A model generated the notes under the pieces. It was not told where the DNA came from, ran no database searches, and saw only the letters and a program-made list of their open reading frames with translations. Of a DNA stretch of 23,957 nucleotides, positions 10,601 to 16,406 are shown one piece after another; positions within the stretch are counted from its first letter, which is position 1; every line of letters starts with the position of its first letter. The translations under genes and the position numbers were made by a program. Source of the DNA: Jaenimonas drosophilae (Eukaryota > Euglenozoa > Kinetoplastea > Trypanosomatida > Trypanosomatidae); assembly GCA_030849065.1 (NCBI GenBank), contig JASAON010001423.1, positions 1-23,957 on the forward strand. The letters run 5' to 3'.

Positions 10601-10766
10601 CCCTGCCCCATCCGCGGGAGCTCCCATTGGGGGAGGTGGCATCAATGCGCGCCAATTGGTGGCGGCGGCGGGGGTTCTCGCGCAGTGCGTCGCGCCCGCT
10701 GACAACGACGAAGGCATCGGCTTGGATAATTGCAGCCTCATCTTGGTTGAGCCACACCGCGAGTAG
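4620..10766 (+). CDS. Very large zinc-finger PP2C-type (PPM) Ser/Thr phosphatase
   Basis: The 2048-residue protein is predicted to be a metal-dependent Ser/Thr phosphatase. Residues 1 to about 1070 are Ser/Pro/Thr/Ala-rich, low-complexity and probably disordered, with many SP sites, His, Asn and Gln runs, and a basic cluster near 1016-1045. Two ordered-looking segments follow (about 1074-1119 and 1184-1227). A zinc finger at about 1291-1353 has C1292, C1295, C1304, C1307, C1312, H1315, H1319, H1326, C1347 and C1350. The PP2C domain runs from about 1523 to the end. It has QGWRSTQEDA (R1530, E1534, D1535), VFDGHGG (D1595), GCTA (from G1819), LGDSG (D1839), PRALGDFDF, CDGVWD (D1933) and LDNCSLIL (D2036). 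All expected metal-binding acidic residues are present, so activity is plausible. About 224 residues separate DGHGG from GCTA, implying a large low-complexity insert. LGDSG replaces the usual LGDSR. The start is the first ATG after the acceptor, but a later in-frame start is possible. PP2C identity is firm; the finger's subtype is not. Confidence 0.93.
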   Translation: MPSPSSAANRRRATEGSSLSHTNKNVSSPPTSSPASVPLVVVGRGSISTKVDDAMEDCNNNTNNNNHHPHHHHHHPLRNSAPQLRLSATAGSIGGGPSSPTSERLRQQCCFNGWVGGEGTGSPLQTLAQHDAAREVQGLDGHGGSASRRVARQLHRTNNGSNSGSGSTSTTGRRKHKARQRSTASSSSAGSPLSPATVAALPLLPTPEESGHTPPHSPPFRISANGSLPRPGRLSAAALPQQGAALLPTRCPSPPIPARRANNNNASNNTTLGTSSPSNNAHLPAVSPTSPGSQFPRSPPTTTHNHTSYSGGMPTPPLRESAGSRSGGASGSGATRSSQWLGMSAALLVDDGVDATASIPPALLMPISESCVSSTHQRADDVEDTSSQQQQQQPTTPPPLPATLTTTTPTAEEGGSVRRVASFKEKQRAGAFGGAKRRALNACASPLSPSSPVVAQLPHTPQPQSVDEEPPVMAHHPAPSPPSDAMPALLTSPRATRPPPADVHPNTSSAPSMTATTTGGGAHVVEAIPPMRNNNDRSQQHHQASPPSQLPPTHSPRRLSHAEGALLSPNKAAVAESGPPPLRGLRQPYSRRSVAMDEDGGTAPATTTTTTTSTELPQITSPRSAITAPPPLPFSAEMQNGPGTNLSDVMELLESAAGENDGDDADAECAGEAGLSIAIPSPPRLPCPSVSLTLYQHPSSQQQQQQLLPSFSPTTTVASSAPTTLAAASLTQPGLLGPLAMVDGASESASDGDVESVLNATANHPSALFVCDADGNDPVRLMMPTPIFGTADGIPNPPPPPPQGASTASEHPASTSTLASHRGGSVLDAATSGLLRRCSTASRDGTGSAGGPLSVSASFTAKAGGTNTNSSANNTNNNNSTHREQHTTMESSLISRTMSFPLGASISAAGGERKERGKMIPSRSPATVSRLPQYPSSTSFLTEEGGATPRSADPNTPHSLAQTHAGMVVDDPLAQSHNAEMLSSTFTSFAATKESGRISTFSSLEYSMRRHHGLTRQQRRQQRRRQSVPPKTTPVAPRGGKNNKTKNNKAADDVPPLVADDDDTVRERCGSVRDANYHLMMDEEELHEAGPPNVVGTRCSAEHIFMASYELIEMLDHMVPASTANNTNTNTSNASTPVGSSPVAHSPNTNPTTAAAMMMMAHTHRHNRDGGFSLGSASTSYNVEPREEPDPFVDCKIHARLRFDAEDGVLILAPRDEVEKYLLAPRQDSESCSATSPTASSPLTAPSGDGGCGGGGGAEADGACQCSEERITKDTRGMDYSKYNAHELYACCSVCKRRPASFLCLCCFTSFCPSHVSQHYASSPNHACGLYLNILDIMTSFDRVFWCEVCQRFTWKYTEIYDPLVDQVAYTRGTYLSSAARDLHCVGYETCLINREDEPTVGLSTITARTSPTTRLPPPLGEMGECPSGDYLLHALLSPLHSGDDASPQQQQQPVKEKEEETEEEGGTTTQQPEKCIAPSQLYLTPEQLSIPPNPTTPNVFLPNNDRTIVPIGDAVNALSAISVSVQGWRSTQEDAESVFTVIIPSLHQQSLTSTQNDGLCGSPLTASPHGSPAGSPTRSIDADTIPMAVYCVFDGHGGDAVAKLAAARFEQHLHQAIQRSRPEDVRARALLCAVKSESCMGRGSKTTRASLGPACSYTTPQSSPCSSPKQLSLGLRNNGTTPPQQLSPQRMSVPDSMMEELVLPSPSMTAESLKQHVAMQEQHLIPSASSPRGAPTSPTAALRKMETTTETERQLLEHQQRLRNGGIHCIIPNTTVSSTQMEMLRTYFSSIMEDAMLSLDDELHKTEEGSRGDYSNMGCTACVVGITSNFILCANLGDSGAAFFTAQSMELMVRRHRVGDEAETARILGAGYAIERDRIEGMLAVPRALGDFDFKQCGGKSAREQAVCAVPEVSIRPVPSDGERWGVLLACDGVWDTATNHQVHYALINTENDLEVSASATAAILRAQELLRGPHGEVDGVVSGVRGEDERGSPAPSAGAPIGGGGINARQLVAAAGVLAQCVAPADNDEGIGLDNCSLILVEPHRE

Positions 10767-10790
10767 CTACGGCACTAACAACAACATAAG

Positions 10791-10825
10791 AACACACACA
10801 CACGTACACACACACACACACACAG
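10791..10825. repeat. CA dinucleotide microsatellite
   Basis: A nearly pure CA run with one GT interruption begins about 25 bases after the PP2C stop codon, within its presumed 3' UTR. Confidence 0.85.
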
Positions 10826-11613
10826 ACAAATAATAAACGGCACAAGTTATTTTGGCTGACCAGAGATGATGATGGCTACATGGGTGAGGCTCACACAACG
10901 GAAGAAGCCTCACGCCTGCATCAGTCACCGACGTTCTTGTCTTGATGGTTTGGATATTTGTTGTTGCTTTTCTACGTTTTTCTTTTTCGTTCTCTTCTTC
11001 TTCATTCCATCACGCACGCGTGTGCTGTGGGGGGCTCTGCGCACCCATCATCATCATCATCATCATCTAAATGTGTGTTCCGTGTGTGTTTTTTTTTTTC
11101 CTGCCCCTGCCACCACTCACGGTGCTGCCGCTTGCTTCGCTTGACTACGTACGCAAGCCGCGCATTATTATGAAGACGTTTGTACGTGTATGGCAGGGGA
11201 GCGGCGTACATTCCCACAACGATAGATGGATGATGAGGTGTGTGAGGGAGGTGGGGAGGGTGGACGATGTGTGGTGGTGTGTGTGTGTGGTGATGATGAT
11301 GGTGATGATACTCCGTTCTCAACGTCATCCGCTGCCCCCCCTACCCTTTTCCTCTTCCATCGAGTTTTTTTTTTCCTTTTTTTTTGTTGTTTCACTTTTT
11401 TCCTTCTCCCTCCACAACATGACGTGATGGATGTTGGGTTGCGCTGCATCTGATCTCACCGATTCATCTTCGGGCAAGTTGGCGCGTCAATCCAACGTTA
11501 GAATGAATAGCATGGCGTAGTGCACCTTCGTAAAACAAACACAAACAAACATCTTCTTCTCATCCATGGCATGGGTGAGAGGGGTTCTTTGCTACCCTTG
11601 CTGTTGCGATGCT

Positions 11614-11637
11614 CATCATCATCATCATCATCATCAT
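11614..11637. repeat. (CAT)8 triplet repeat
   Basis: Eight uninterrupted CAT units lie directly upstream of the acceptor tract of the next gene. The same triplet, or its complement, encodes His and Asp runs inside neighbouring ORFs. Confidence 0.85.
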
Positions 11638-11650
11638 GATGCATGCGCGC

Positions 11651-11688
11651 TTCTTTTTCTTCTCTTGATGTTTCTTGTGTTTGTGTAG
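11651..11688 (+). promoter_or_regulatory. Putative trans-splice acceptor for the 500-aa gene
   Basis: A T/C-rich tract ends in TGTGTAG, with the AG at 11687-11688. The first downstream ATG is at 11754, giving a predicted leader of about 65 nt. The site lies inside the longest open frame and argues that the upstream ATG at 11643 is not in the mRNA. Confidence 0.6.
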
Positions 11689-11753
11689 CGTCGTACGTAA
11701 CGTCTCACAACACACTTTGGTGTGTCTGTGGGAGCAGGACAGATCAGCCACAC

Positions 11754-13256
11754 ATGATGCAGGCACCGCAGCTCCACACGGCAGCATCAGCGAGCCCGCC
11801 GCATCGACCGGCTCGGCATCATGCGGCCTTTGTTGGTACAGCGCCATCTTCATCATGTGTGCGGGATGGCCATCATCACCCCAACACCACAACCACAACA
11901 GCGGCCGTTCCATCTGCGTCCTTCATGGCACATTTATCGTCGGGCCCACGACCTCACCGCCGACTTACCCGCTTCAACAACAACAACAACAGCATCAGCA
12001 CGAACGTTGCAGCCTCATCCGCGTACACGTCTTCTTATGCTTCGTCTAGCACACTTGGATGGGGTGAGCGAGGTGATGCAGATATATCCTACTCGTCCTC
12101 CTACTCCAGCCCAGCTGCCTCGCCGTCTCTTGTGGCGGCCACACCCCCACACACCAACATCAGCGCCATCCAACACAACATGTGTGGCACACACACAGGT
12201 TCATCCGCGGGAGATGCCACAACAACGGAGGATGATGATGAGCCGCACCTCCGCCACTCCTTCAACGTCGTGCGATGCGCGGAGAGGATGATGATGATGG
12301 AGCTGCACACCACAACCAATCATCATAATCTTGCCGAGAAGGAGCTGCCGCTGATGGATGATGTGCCGCCGTTGGGGGTGAGTGCGTCAACGTGGCGCAT
12401 TCCTTCGCGAATGAGCGCCGCCTCCTCCGATCCTAGCAGCTCCACGATGGATGAGGAGGCGTCGATGATGGTGGCGTGGAGGCGCGGCTCCACGGCGAGC
12501 CACCACGACGATGTGCGGATTATATCTGCGGCCAGCACCATTAACAGCGATGGAGGTGGTGGTGGTGGTAGCAGAGTGCGTGAGCTCAACATGCGCGATG
12601 ATCATGGCTCACAACACAACCGTCTCGGTGAGGTCTCCACGGGAAAGATGCGGAAGGCCTACCGCTTCCTGCACCTCCACACGGACCCGACGCACACAAC
12701 CACAAGTGCGGCAACTGTACATGATGATGATGATGATGATGATGATGAAAATGATGAAAATGATGGTGATGGTTGGTTGTGTTTTGGTTGTGATGAGAGC
12801 CATGAGCTGATGTTTCCGTCGATGCCCTTCTTGGCGGCATGGTTGCGCAATTACTACGCAACGCAAAGCGTTGGGTGTGAGGCACCACGTGTCGCGGTGC
12901 CACGTTTGCACCTCCATCGAGGTGGTGAAGGGTGCCCTTCTTCTTCTTCCAGTGGTGAGGAGCCTTCATCATGTGCAGCACATACCTCCACATCCACCTG
13001 CACATCGCACCGCCCCCTTCTTCGGCTGCGTGAAGGAAGCCCGTTGAGCTCACCACTTCTCTCATATCGTGAGGAGCAACTCACTTCGCGTTCCGTGGAT
13101 GCTCAACAACGCCCATCCATGTGCCGCCAACATCTGCGGCAACACGCGATGGAGTACGATGAAGAGATCAAACGAAGTCAGCGTGAGCGGGAGGAGGCGG
13201 AGGCGTGGCTCACGTGTACGACTGCCATGAACGCCATGTGCGTGATGCGATGTTGA
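11754..13256 (+). CDS. Hypothetical protein with acidic run and short ordered region (500 aa)
   Basis: I do not recognise this protein. The frame is open from an ATG at 11643, but that ATG lies upstream of a strong acceptor (AG at 11687-11688). I therefore start at the Met-Met pair at 11754, the first ATG after the acceptor. Residues 1 to about 320 are Ser/Thr/His/Asn-rich and look disordered, with an Asn run and a short Gly run. A poly-Asp stretch begins at residue 324. It is followed by an ordered-looking segment starting at W341 (WLCFGCDESHEL, then MPFLAAWLRNYY), which may be the conserved core. The C-terminus has a charged helix (about 466-485, EEIKRSQREREEAEAW) and ends Cys/Met-rich. No signal peptide or transmembrane segment is evident. 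Codon composition matches the neighbouring genes and supports a real CDS of unknown function. Confidence 0.75.
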   Translation: MMQAPQLHTAASASPPHRPARHHAAFVGTAPSSSCVRDGHHHPNTTTTTAAVPSASFMAHLSSGPRPHRRLTRFNNNNNSISTNVAASSAYTSSYASSSTLGWGERGDADISYSSSYSSPAASPSLVAATPPHTNISAIQHNMCGTHTGSSAGDATTTEDDDEPHLRHSFNVVRCAERMMMMELHTTTNHHNLAEKELPLMDDVPPLGVSASTWRIPSRMSAASSDPSSSTMDEEASMMVAWRRGSTASHHDDVRIISAASTINSDGGGGGGSRVRELNMRDDHGSQHNRLGEVSTGKMRKAYRFLHLHTDPTHTTTSAATVHDDDDDDDDENDENDGDGWLCFGCDESHELMFPSMPFLAAWLRNYYATQSVGCEAPRVAVPRLHLHRGGEGCPSSSSSGEEPSSCAAHTSTSTCTSHRPLLRLREGSPLSSPLLSYREEQLTSRSVDAQQRPSMCRQHLRQHAMEYDEEIKRSQREREEAEAWLTCTTAMNAMCVMRC

Positions 13257-13659
13257 TGGAGTATCATCATCGATGCACGTTGGTGTTTCTTTTTCTTTTT
13301 TCTTTTTTCTTCTTTTTGTGCTCTACGGCTGATGGTGTTGTTGCCGTGATTCATCTGCTTCTGCTTGGCGATTGTATATGAAGATGATGGTGAGATGATT
13401 GTTCTTCATTGTGTGTGGGTGAAGATGCTCGATGGATGTGTCTGGGTGGCCAAGCCACATTAATCCGCATAAACGCATCGCGTTGGGCAACACCTCTCAC
13501 TCGTGTAATTCCTTTCTTCTCTTCATTCAGCTGTACGTTGAGCACGAACAACGTGCCGACTAGTGTGTACTGACTCCACGAAAATTGTTGTTGTTGCTGT
13601 TATTGTGTTGTGTTGTGTTGTTGTTGTGGCTCACACACGTCGTGGATGTGATGGTACGT
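13257..13659. other. Intergenic spacer
   Basis: About 400 bases with a T-rich tract at 13285-13320 and GTT/TTG repeats near 13585-13625. This is presumably 3' UTR plus intercistronic DNA. No gene is supported on either strand. Confidence 0.55.
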
Positions 13660-13714
13660 CTTCCTTCCTTCTCTCTCCGCATCCATCTTCAATCATCTGG
13701 GTTTGTTCTGTCAG
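13660..13714 (+). promoter_or_regulatory. Putative trans-splice acceptor for the 344-aa gene
   Basis: A C/T-rich tract is followed by TTCTGTCAG, with the AG at 13713-13714; another AG lies just downstream at 13726-13727. No ATG occurs between here and 13955, so the predicted leader is about 240 nt, CA/CAA-rich and free of ATG. Confidence 0.5.
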
Positions 13715-13954
13715 GCATCTGCACTTAGATCATCCAGATTTGGACCACACACACACACAAGAATACAGACACACACGCACACAACTTGTGCTTGTCATAC
13801 GCAGACAACAACAACAACAACGACCAGACTATATTTGTGTGATACTACAACCACGCACACATACCCACCTCATTATCCAACCACAGACAAACCAACATCA
13901 ACCCAGCCCATCCATCAATATCATCATTCACACACATACGTACACCACTGTGCC

Positions 13955-14989
13955 ATGAATCCAGCAACCGTGGTGAAGCACCTCTCCTTCCCACCTTCAC
14001 CGACGACGGAAACAGAAGGTGCAGACATGCCACGATCTGCACGTCTCGAGCGCGGTGTGTTTCTGGCCAAGGAGGATGGAGCGCGATACGCCATTGTCAT
14101 TGCGCGCATCGTGGAACTGCGCCGCCTCGGCATGTTGGCCACAGCAGCACGTACATCAATCCAACAAGATGGATGTTGCTCCGCCACGGTGCTTCATCGT
14201 TGTGCGTTGGCATCTGAGGCCATCGCAGAGGGAAAAGATGTTACAGAGGCCATCATGATGGCTGACGAAGGCCGCTCAACGTGCCGCACCACAACATCGA
14301 TGCCGTCGTCTGTTGGCGCACATGGAGCCGCATCGATGCAGCCAAAGGGTACGTGGGGTGGGGGTGCATCGGCCACATCCATGGGCCTCTCCAGCTCGCG
14401 CTCCCGTCCACGTACACCGAATCCATCAAACCCAGCCAACAACAACAACATGCGCAGTCATCAACGCACCTCTGATGTTGCTGATGATGATGATGATGAG
14501 TACGACGCAGCCAGGATGGATGTTTCATCAATCCCCGGCCTCGCCTCGCGAGAAGTTACGATTGCCTCCATTCAGCACACTCAGGTGCCAGAACTTCATC
14601 TCTCACACAACGTCAAAGATGTTGATGATGATGATGATGACGATGATGGCGTGAAGGTACGATCATCCTCCTCGGCGGCAGCATCAACCACACCACGTCG
14701 GCAGACGGAAGCACACACGGTACATAGCATCGTGGTGGATGATCGCTGCCACGCCACCAAGAAGGATGAGGAATCCCGCCGTTTGGAGGATCTCGCCCAG
14801 AGTGTGGCGGCGCTGGAGAAGCGCACGGAGCTGCTCCAACATGATGCCTGTGTGTCGGTGGGCCTCGAGGTGTTGGCGCTGCGCAGGTACTTGCGCGATT
14901 TGGAGGCACGCACCGATCATGTTGTGGCGGAGGAGGATGGCCGCCACCGCGGGTCGCGCTCCACGTCTCGACCACCTGCGGTGCGTTGA
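13955..14989 (+). CDS. Hypothetical protein with C-terminal coiled coil (344 aa)
   Basis: I do not recognise this protein. The frame extends upstream to an ATG at 13703, but that ATG precedes the acceptor and the intervening peptide is a Thr/His-rich readout of CA repeats. I start at 13955 (MNPATVV), the first ATG in the predicted mRNA. Residues of about 28-110 look helical (RSARLERGVFLAKEDGARYA, then IARIVELRRLGMLATAARTS). The middle is Ser/Pro/Asn-rich and disordered, with two poly-Asp runs encoded by GAT repeats near 14480-14500 and 14620-14648. A charged helical region from about residue 269 to 330 (RRLEDLAQSVAALEKRTELL, then VLALRRYLRDLEARTDHV) has heptad-like hydrophobic spacing and is a likely coiled coil. 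The tail is basic and Ser/Arg-rich. A scaffold or cytoskeletal role is possible, but only by analogy. Confidence 0.72.
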   Translation: MNPATVVKHLSFPPSPTTETEGADMPRSARLERGVFLAKEDGARYAIVIARIVELRRLGMLATAARTSIQQDGCCSATVLHRCALASEAIAEGKDVTEAIMMADEGRSTCRTTTSMPSSVGAHGAASMQPKGTWGGGASATSMGLSSSRSRPRTPNPSNPANNNNMRSHQRTSDVADDDDDEYDAARMDVSSIPGLASREVTIASIQHTQVPELHLSHNVKDVDDDDDDDDGVKVRSSSSAAASTTPRRQTEAHTVHSIVVDDRCHATKKDEESRRLEDLAQSVAALEKRTELLQHDACVSVGLEVLALRRYLRDLEARTDHVVAEEDGRHRGSRSTSRPPAVR

Positions 14990-15245
14990 TAGCAACAACG
15001 TAGGTGCGTGTGCTTTGCACCATACCACAGAAATTGTAGCCCTGGGTTGTGGCACAGAAGACCTTCACTTCTTCTTGTATTCATGGCGTGAGAGATTGAG
15101 CTCCGCCACTCAGTTGCGAAGTCTGTGCGTTTCTTTCCTCCATCATCAAGATCATGTTGTGTTGTGTGCCAACAACACACACACACACACATTCATCAAC
15201 GACCTGCACAACATTCATGATTATGATCCTACTACCATCGCGCCC

Positions 15246-15279
15246 ATCTCTCTCTCCTTCTATACATGTGCTCATGTAG
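15246..15279 (+). promoter_or_regulatory. Putative trans-splice acceptor for the tryparedoxin-like gene
   Basis: A CTCTCTCTCC-type tract is followed by an AG at 15278-15279. The first downstream ATG is at 15332, giving a leader of about 52 nt. The site places the upstream in-frame ATG at 15266 outside the mRNA. Confidence 0.5.
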
Positions 15280-15331
15280 TTCCAACACATACACACACAA
15301 CACGAGTACTCCTCACAACATCATCACACAC

Positions 15332-15877
15332 ATGCAGACGAAGCTTGTTAGCCCATCATTGCAGTTGTTGCGCCAGGGTGGCGGGCGCATCTCTGCCGGA
15401 GATGCCCTTGCCGGCAAGCGCTACCTCCTCATCTACTTCAGCGCGCACTGGTGCCCGCCCTGCCGAGCCTTCACACCACAACTGAAGGCGTTCTACGAAG
15501 CTCATCACGCCAACAAACAGTTTGAGGTGCTCTTTGTGTCTCTGGACCAGACGGAGGAGGAGGCTGACAACTACTTCCGCTCCGCACACGGGGCGTGGCT
15601 GAAGATGGGCCAGGCGGAGGCCAAGACGATGGGCCAGGCGTGGATGAGCAAGTTTGGTCTGAGTAGCATCCCATCATTGGTGGTGGTGGAGCTCGGGGCG
15701 CAGTCAGATACCATCGTCACAACATGCGGGCGAATGAAGGTGGCGAGTGATGCTGGCGCCGACACATTTCCGTGGACGAACGCCGACGCGGAGAGCCAGG
15801 CACAACAACGCAAGATGAACCTCATGCTCGGCGGATTCTTGTTGCTCCTCGTGCTTTGGTACATATTCCCCCGGTGA
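15332..15877 (+). CDS. Tryparedoxin-like protein, C-terminal membrane anchor
   Basis: The 181-residue thioredoxin-fold protein probably acts as a dithiol oxidoreductase. In kinetoplastids this family passes electrons from trypanothione to peroxiredoxins and other targets. It has the tryparedoxin active site WCPPC (W40, C41, C44) preceded by IYFSAH and followed by RAFTPQLKAFYE. It also has the strand VLFVSLDQ, the cis-proline segment SSIPSL (P114) and the FPW motif (146-148), in the family's usual order. After the core comes a polar linker, then a hydrophobic stretch at about 164-179 ending in Pro-Arg. That suggests a tail anchor with the catalytic domain facing the cytosol; tail-anchored tryparedoxins are known in trypanosomatids. 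I start at 15332 rather than the in-frame ATG at 15266, because an acceptor-like AG (15278-15279) lies between them and the extra residues look like UTR. It is followed by the ABCC transporter gene. Confidence 0.88.
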   Translation: MQTKLVSPSLQLLRQGGGRISAGDALAGKRYLLIYFSAHWCPPCRAFTPQLKAFYEAHHANKQFEVLFVSLDQTEEEADNYFRSAHGAWLKMGQAEAKTMGQAWMSKFGLSSIPSLVVVELGAQSDTIVTTCGRMKVASDAGADTFPWTNADAESQAQQRKMNLMLGGFLLLLVLWYIFPR

Positions 15878-16116
15878 GTGTTGTAGTTGGATTGGATACA
15901 CCATCAGAACACAACAACTACAACACCAGCCTACATACACACATGGCATCCTCCAAGACCAAGAAAACAACAACAACAACAACAAAACGAACACATTTAA
16001 CGCGCAAAACGTTTCCACGACGAGCAGTGATGCGGTGGCGGTTGTGTCATTGGTATGAGAACATCATCCACGTACTGATGCCACTCGGTGAGTTTGCGAG
16101 GAACAACGCCTGCCAG

Positions 16117-16175
16117 TTCTCTCGTTCTTTTTTTTTCCCTTTTCCTTTTCCTATATTTTCGTTTCATGAATGTAG
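16117..16175 (+). promoter_or_regulatory. Putative trans-splice acceptor for the ABC transporter gene
   Basis: This is the strongest polypyrimidine tract before the ABC gene, with the first AG at 16174-16175 and another at 16179-16180. If it is used, the leader carries upstream ATGs (from 16211). A weaker acceptor at 16322-16323 would give an ATG-free leader of about 83 nt. I cannot tell which is used. Confidence 0.4.
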
Positions 16176-16374
16176 TCCAGGGTTCCGCTGCATCAACAAG
16201 CGCGAGCAAGATGATGTTGCTGATGCATGTTTCACAATCCTCCAACATACTTCCTCCATCCTCATTTATTCTTGCGCCAGTCTCTACATGTGCGGGCATT
16301 CATCACTTCCCTCGCACTCGTAGCCCCCCTCTCTCTCACGCACACACACACGTACACTTGAAAGACTAACACCC

Positions 16375-16391
16375 CAACAACAACAACAACA
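16375..16391. repeat. (CAA)5 repeat in the ABC transporter leader
   Basis: Five CAA units plus CA lie 15 bases before the ABC start codon. Similar runs occur at 13806-13820, inside the 344-aa gene's leader, and at 15968-15985. Confidence 0.8.
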
Positions 16392-16406
16392 CAGAAACTA
16401 AGACAC

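Larger units (their letters stand above)
10767..11650. other. Intergenic spacer between the PP2C gene and the 500-aa gene
   Basis: The spacer holds a CA microsatellite just after the stop codon, T/C tracts (about 10955-11010, 11085-11100 and 11340-11420), two CAT runs and a TG-rich stretch. It presumably contains the 3' UTR and polyadenylation region of the PP2C gene. ORFs in it are composition artefacts, and I see no RNA gene. Confidence 0.6.
15878..16406. other. Spacer and leader upstream of the ABC transporter gene
   Basis: The spacer contains a (CAA)6 run at 15968-15985, a long T/C tract (16117-16166) and several AGs. An ATG at 15943 opens a 126-codon frame ending at 16323. Its first third looks protein-like (RRAVMRWRLCHWYENIIHVL), but the frame then runs through the T tract as Phe/Pro, so I do not call it a gene. 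The last 80 bases have no ATG before 16407 and carry a CAA repeat. Confidence 0.5.

Noticed and set aside
9810..10757. 315-codon minus-strand ORF
   Set aside because: Antisense to the PP2C catalytic domain, whose conserved motifs establish the + frame.
16088..16175. Possible cis-spliced intron (GTGAGT to TGTAG)
   Set aside because: The joined frame shows no recognisable protein, cis-introns are very rare in kinetoplastids, and the tract is better explained as a trans-splice acceptor.
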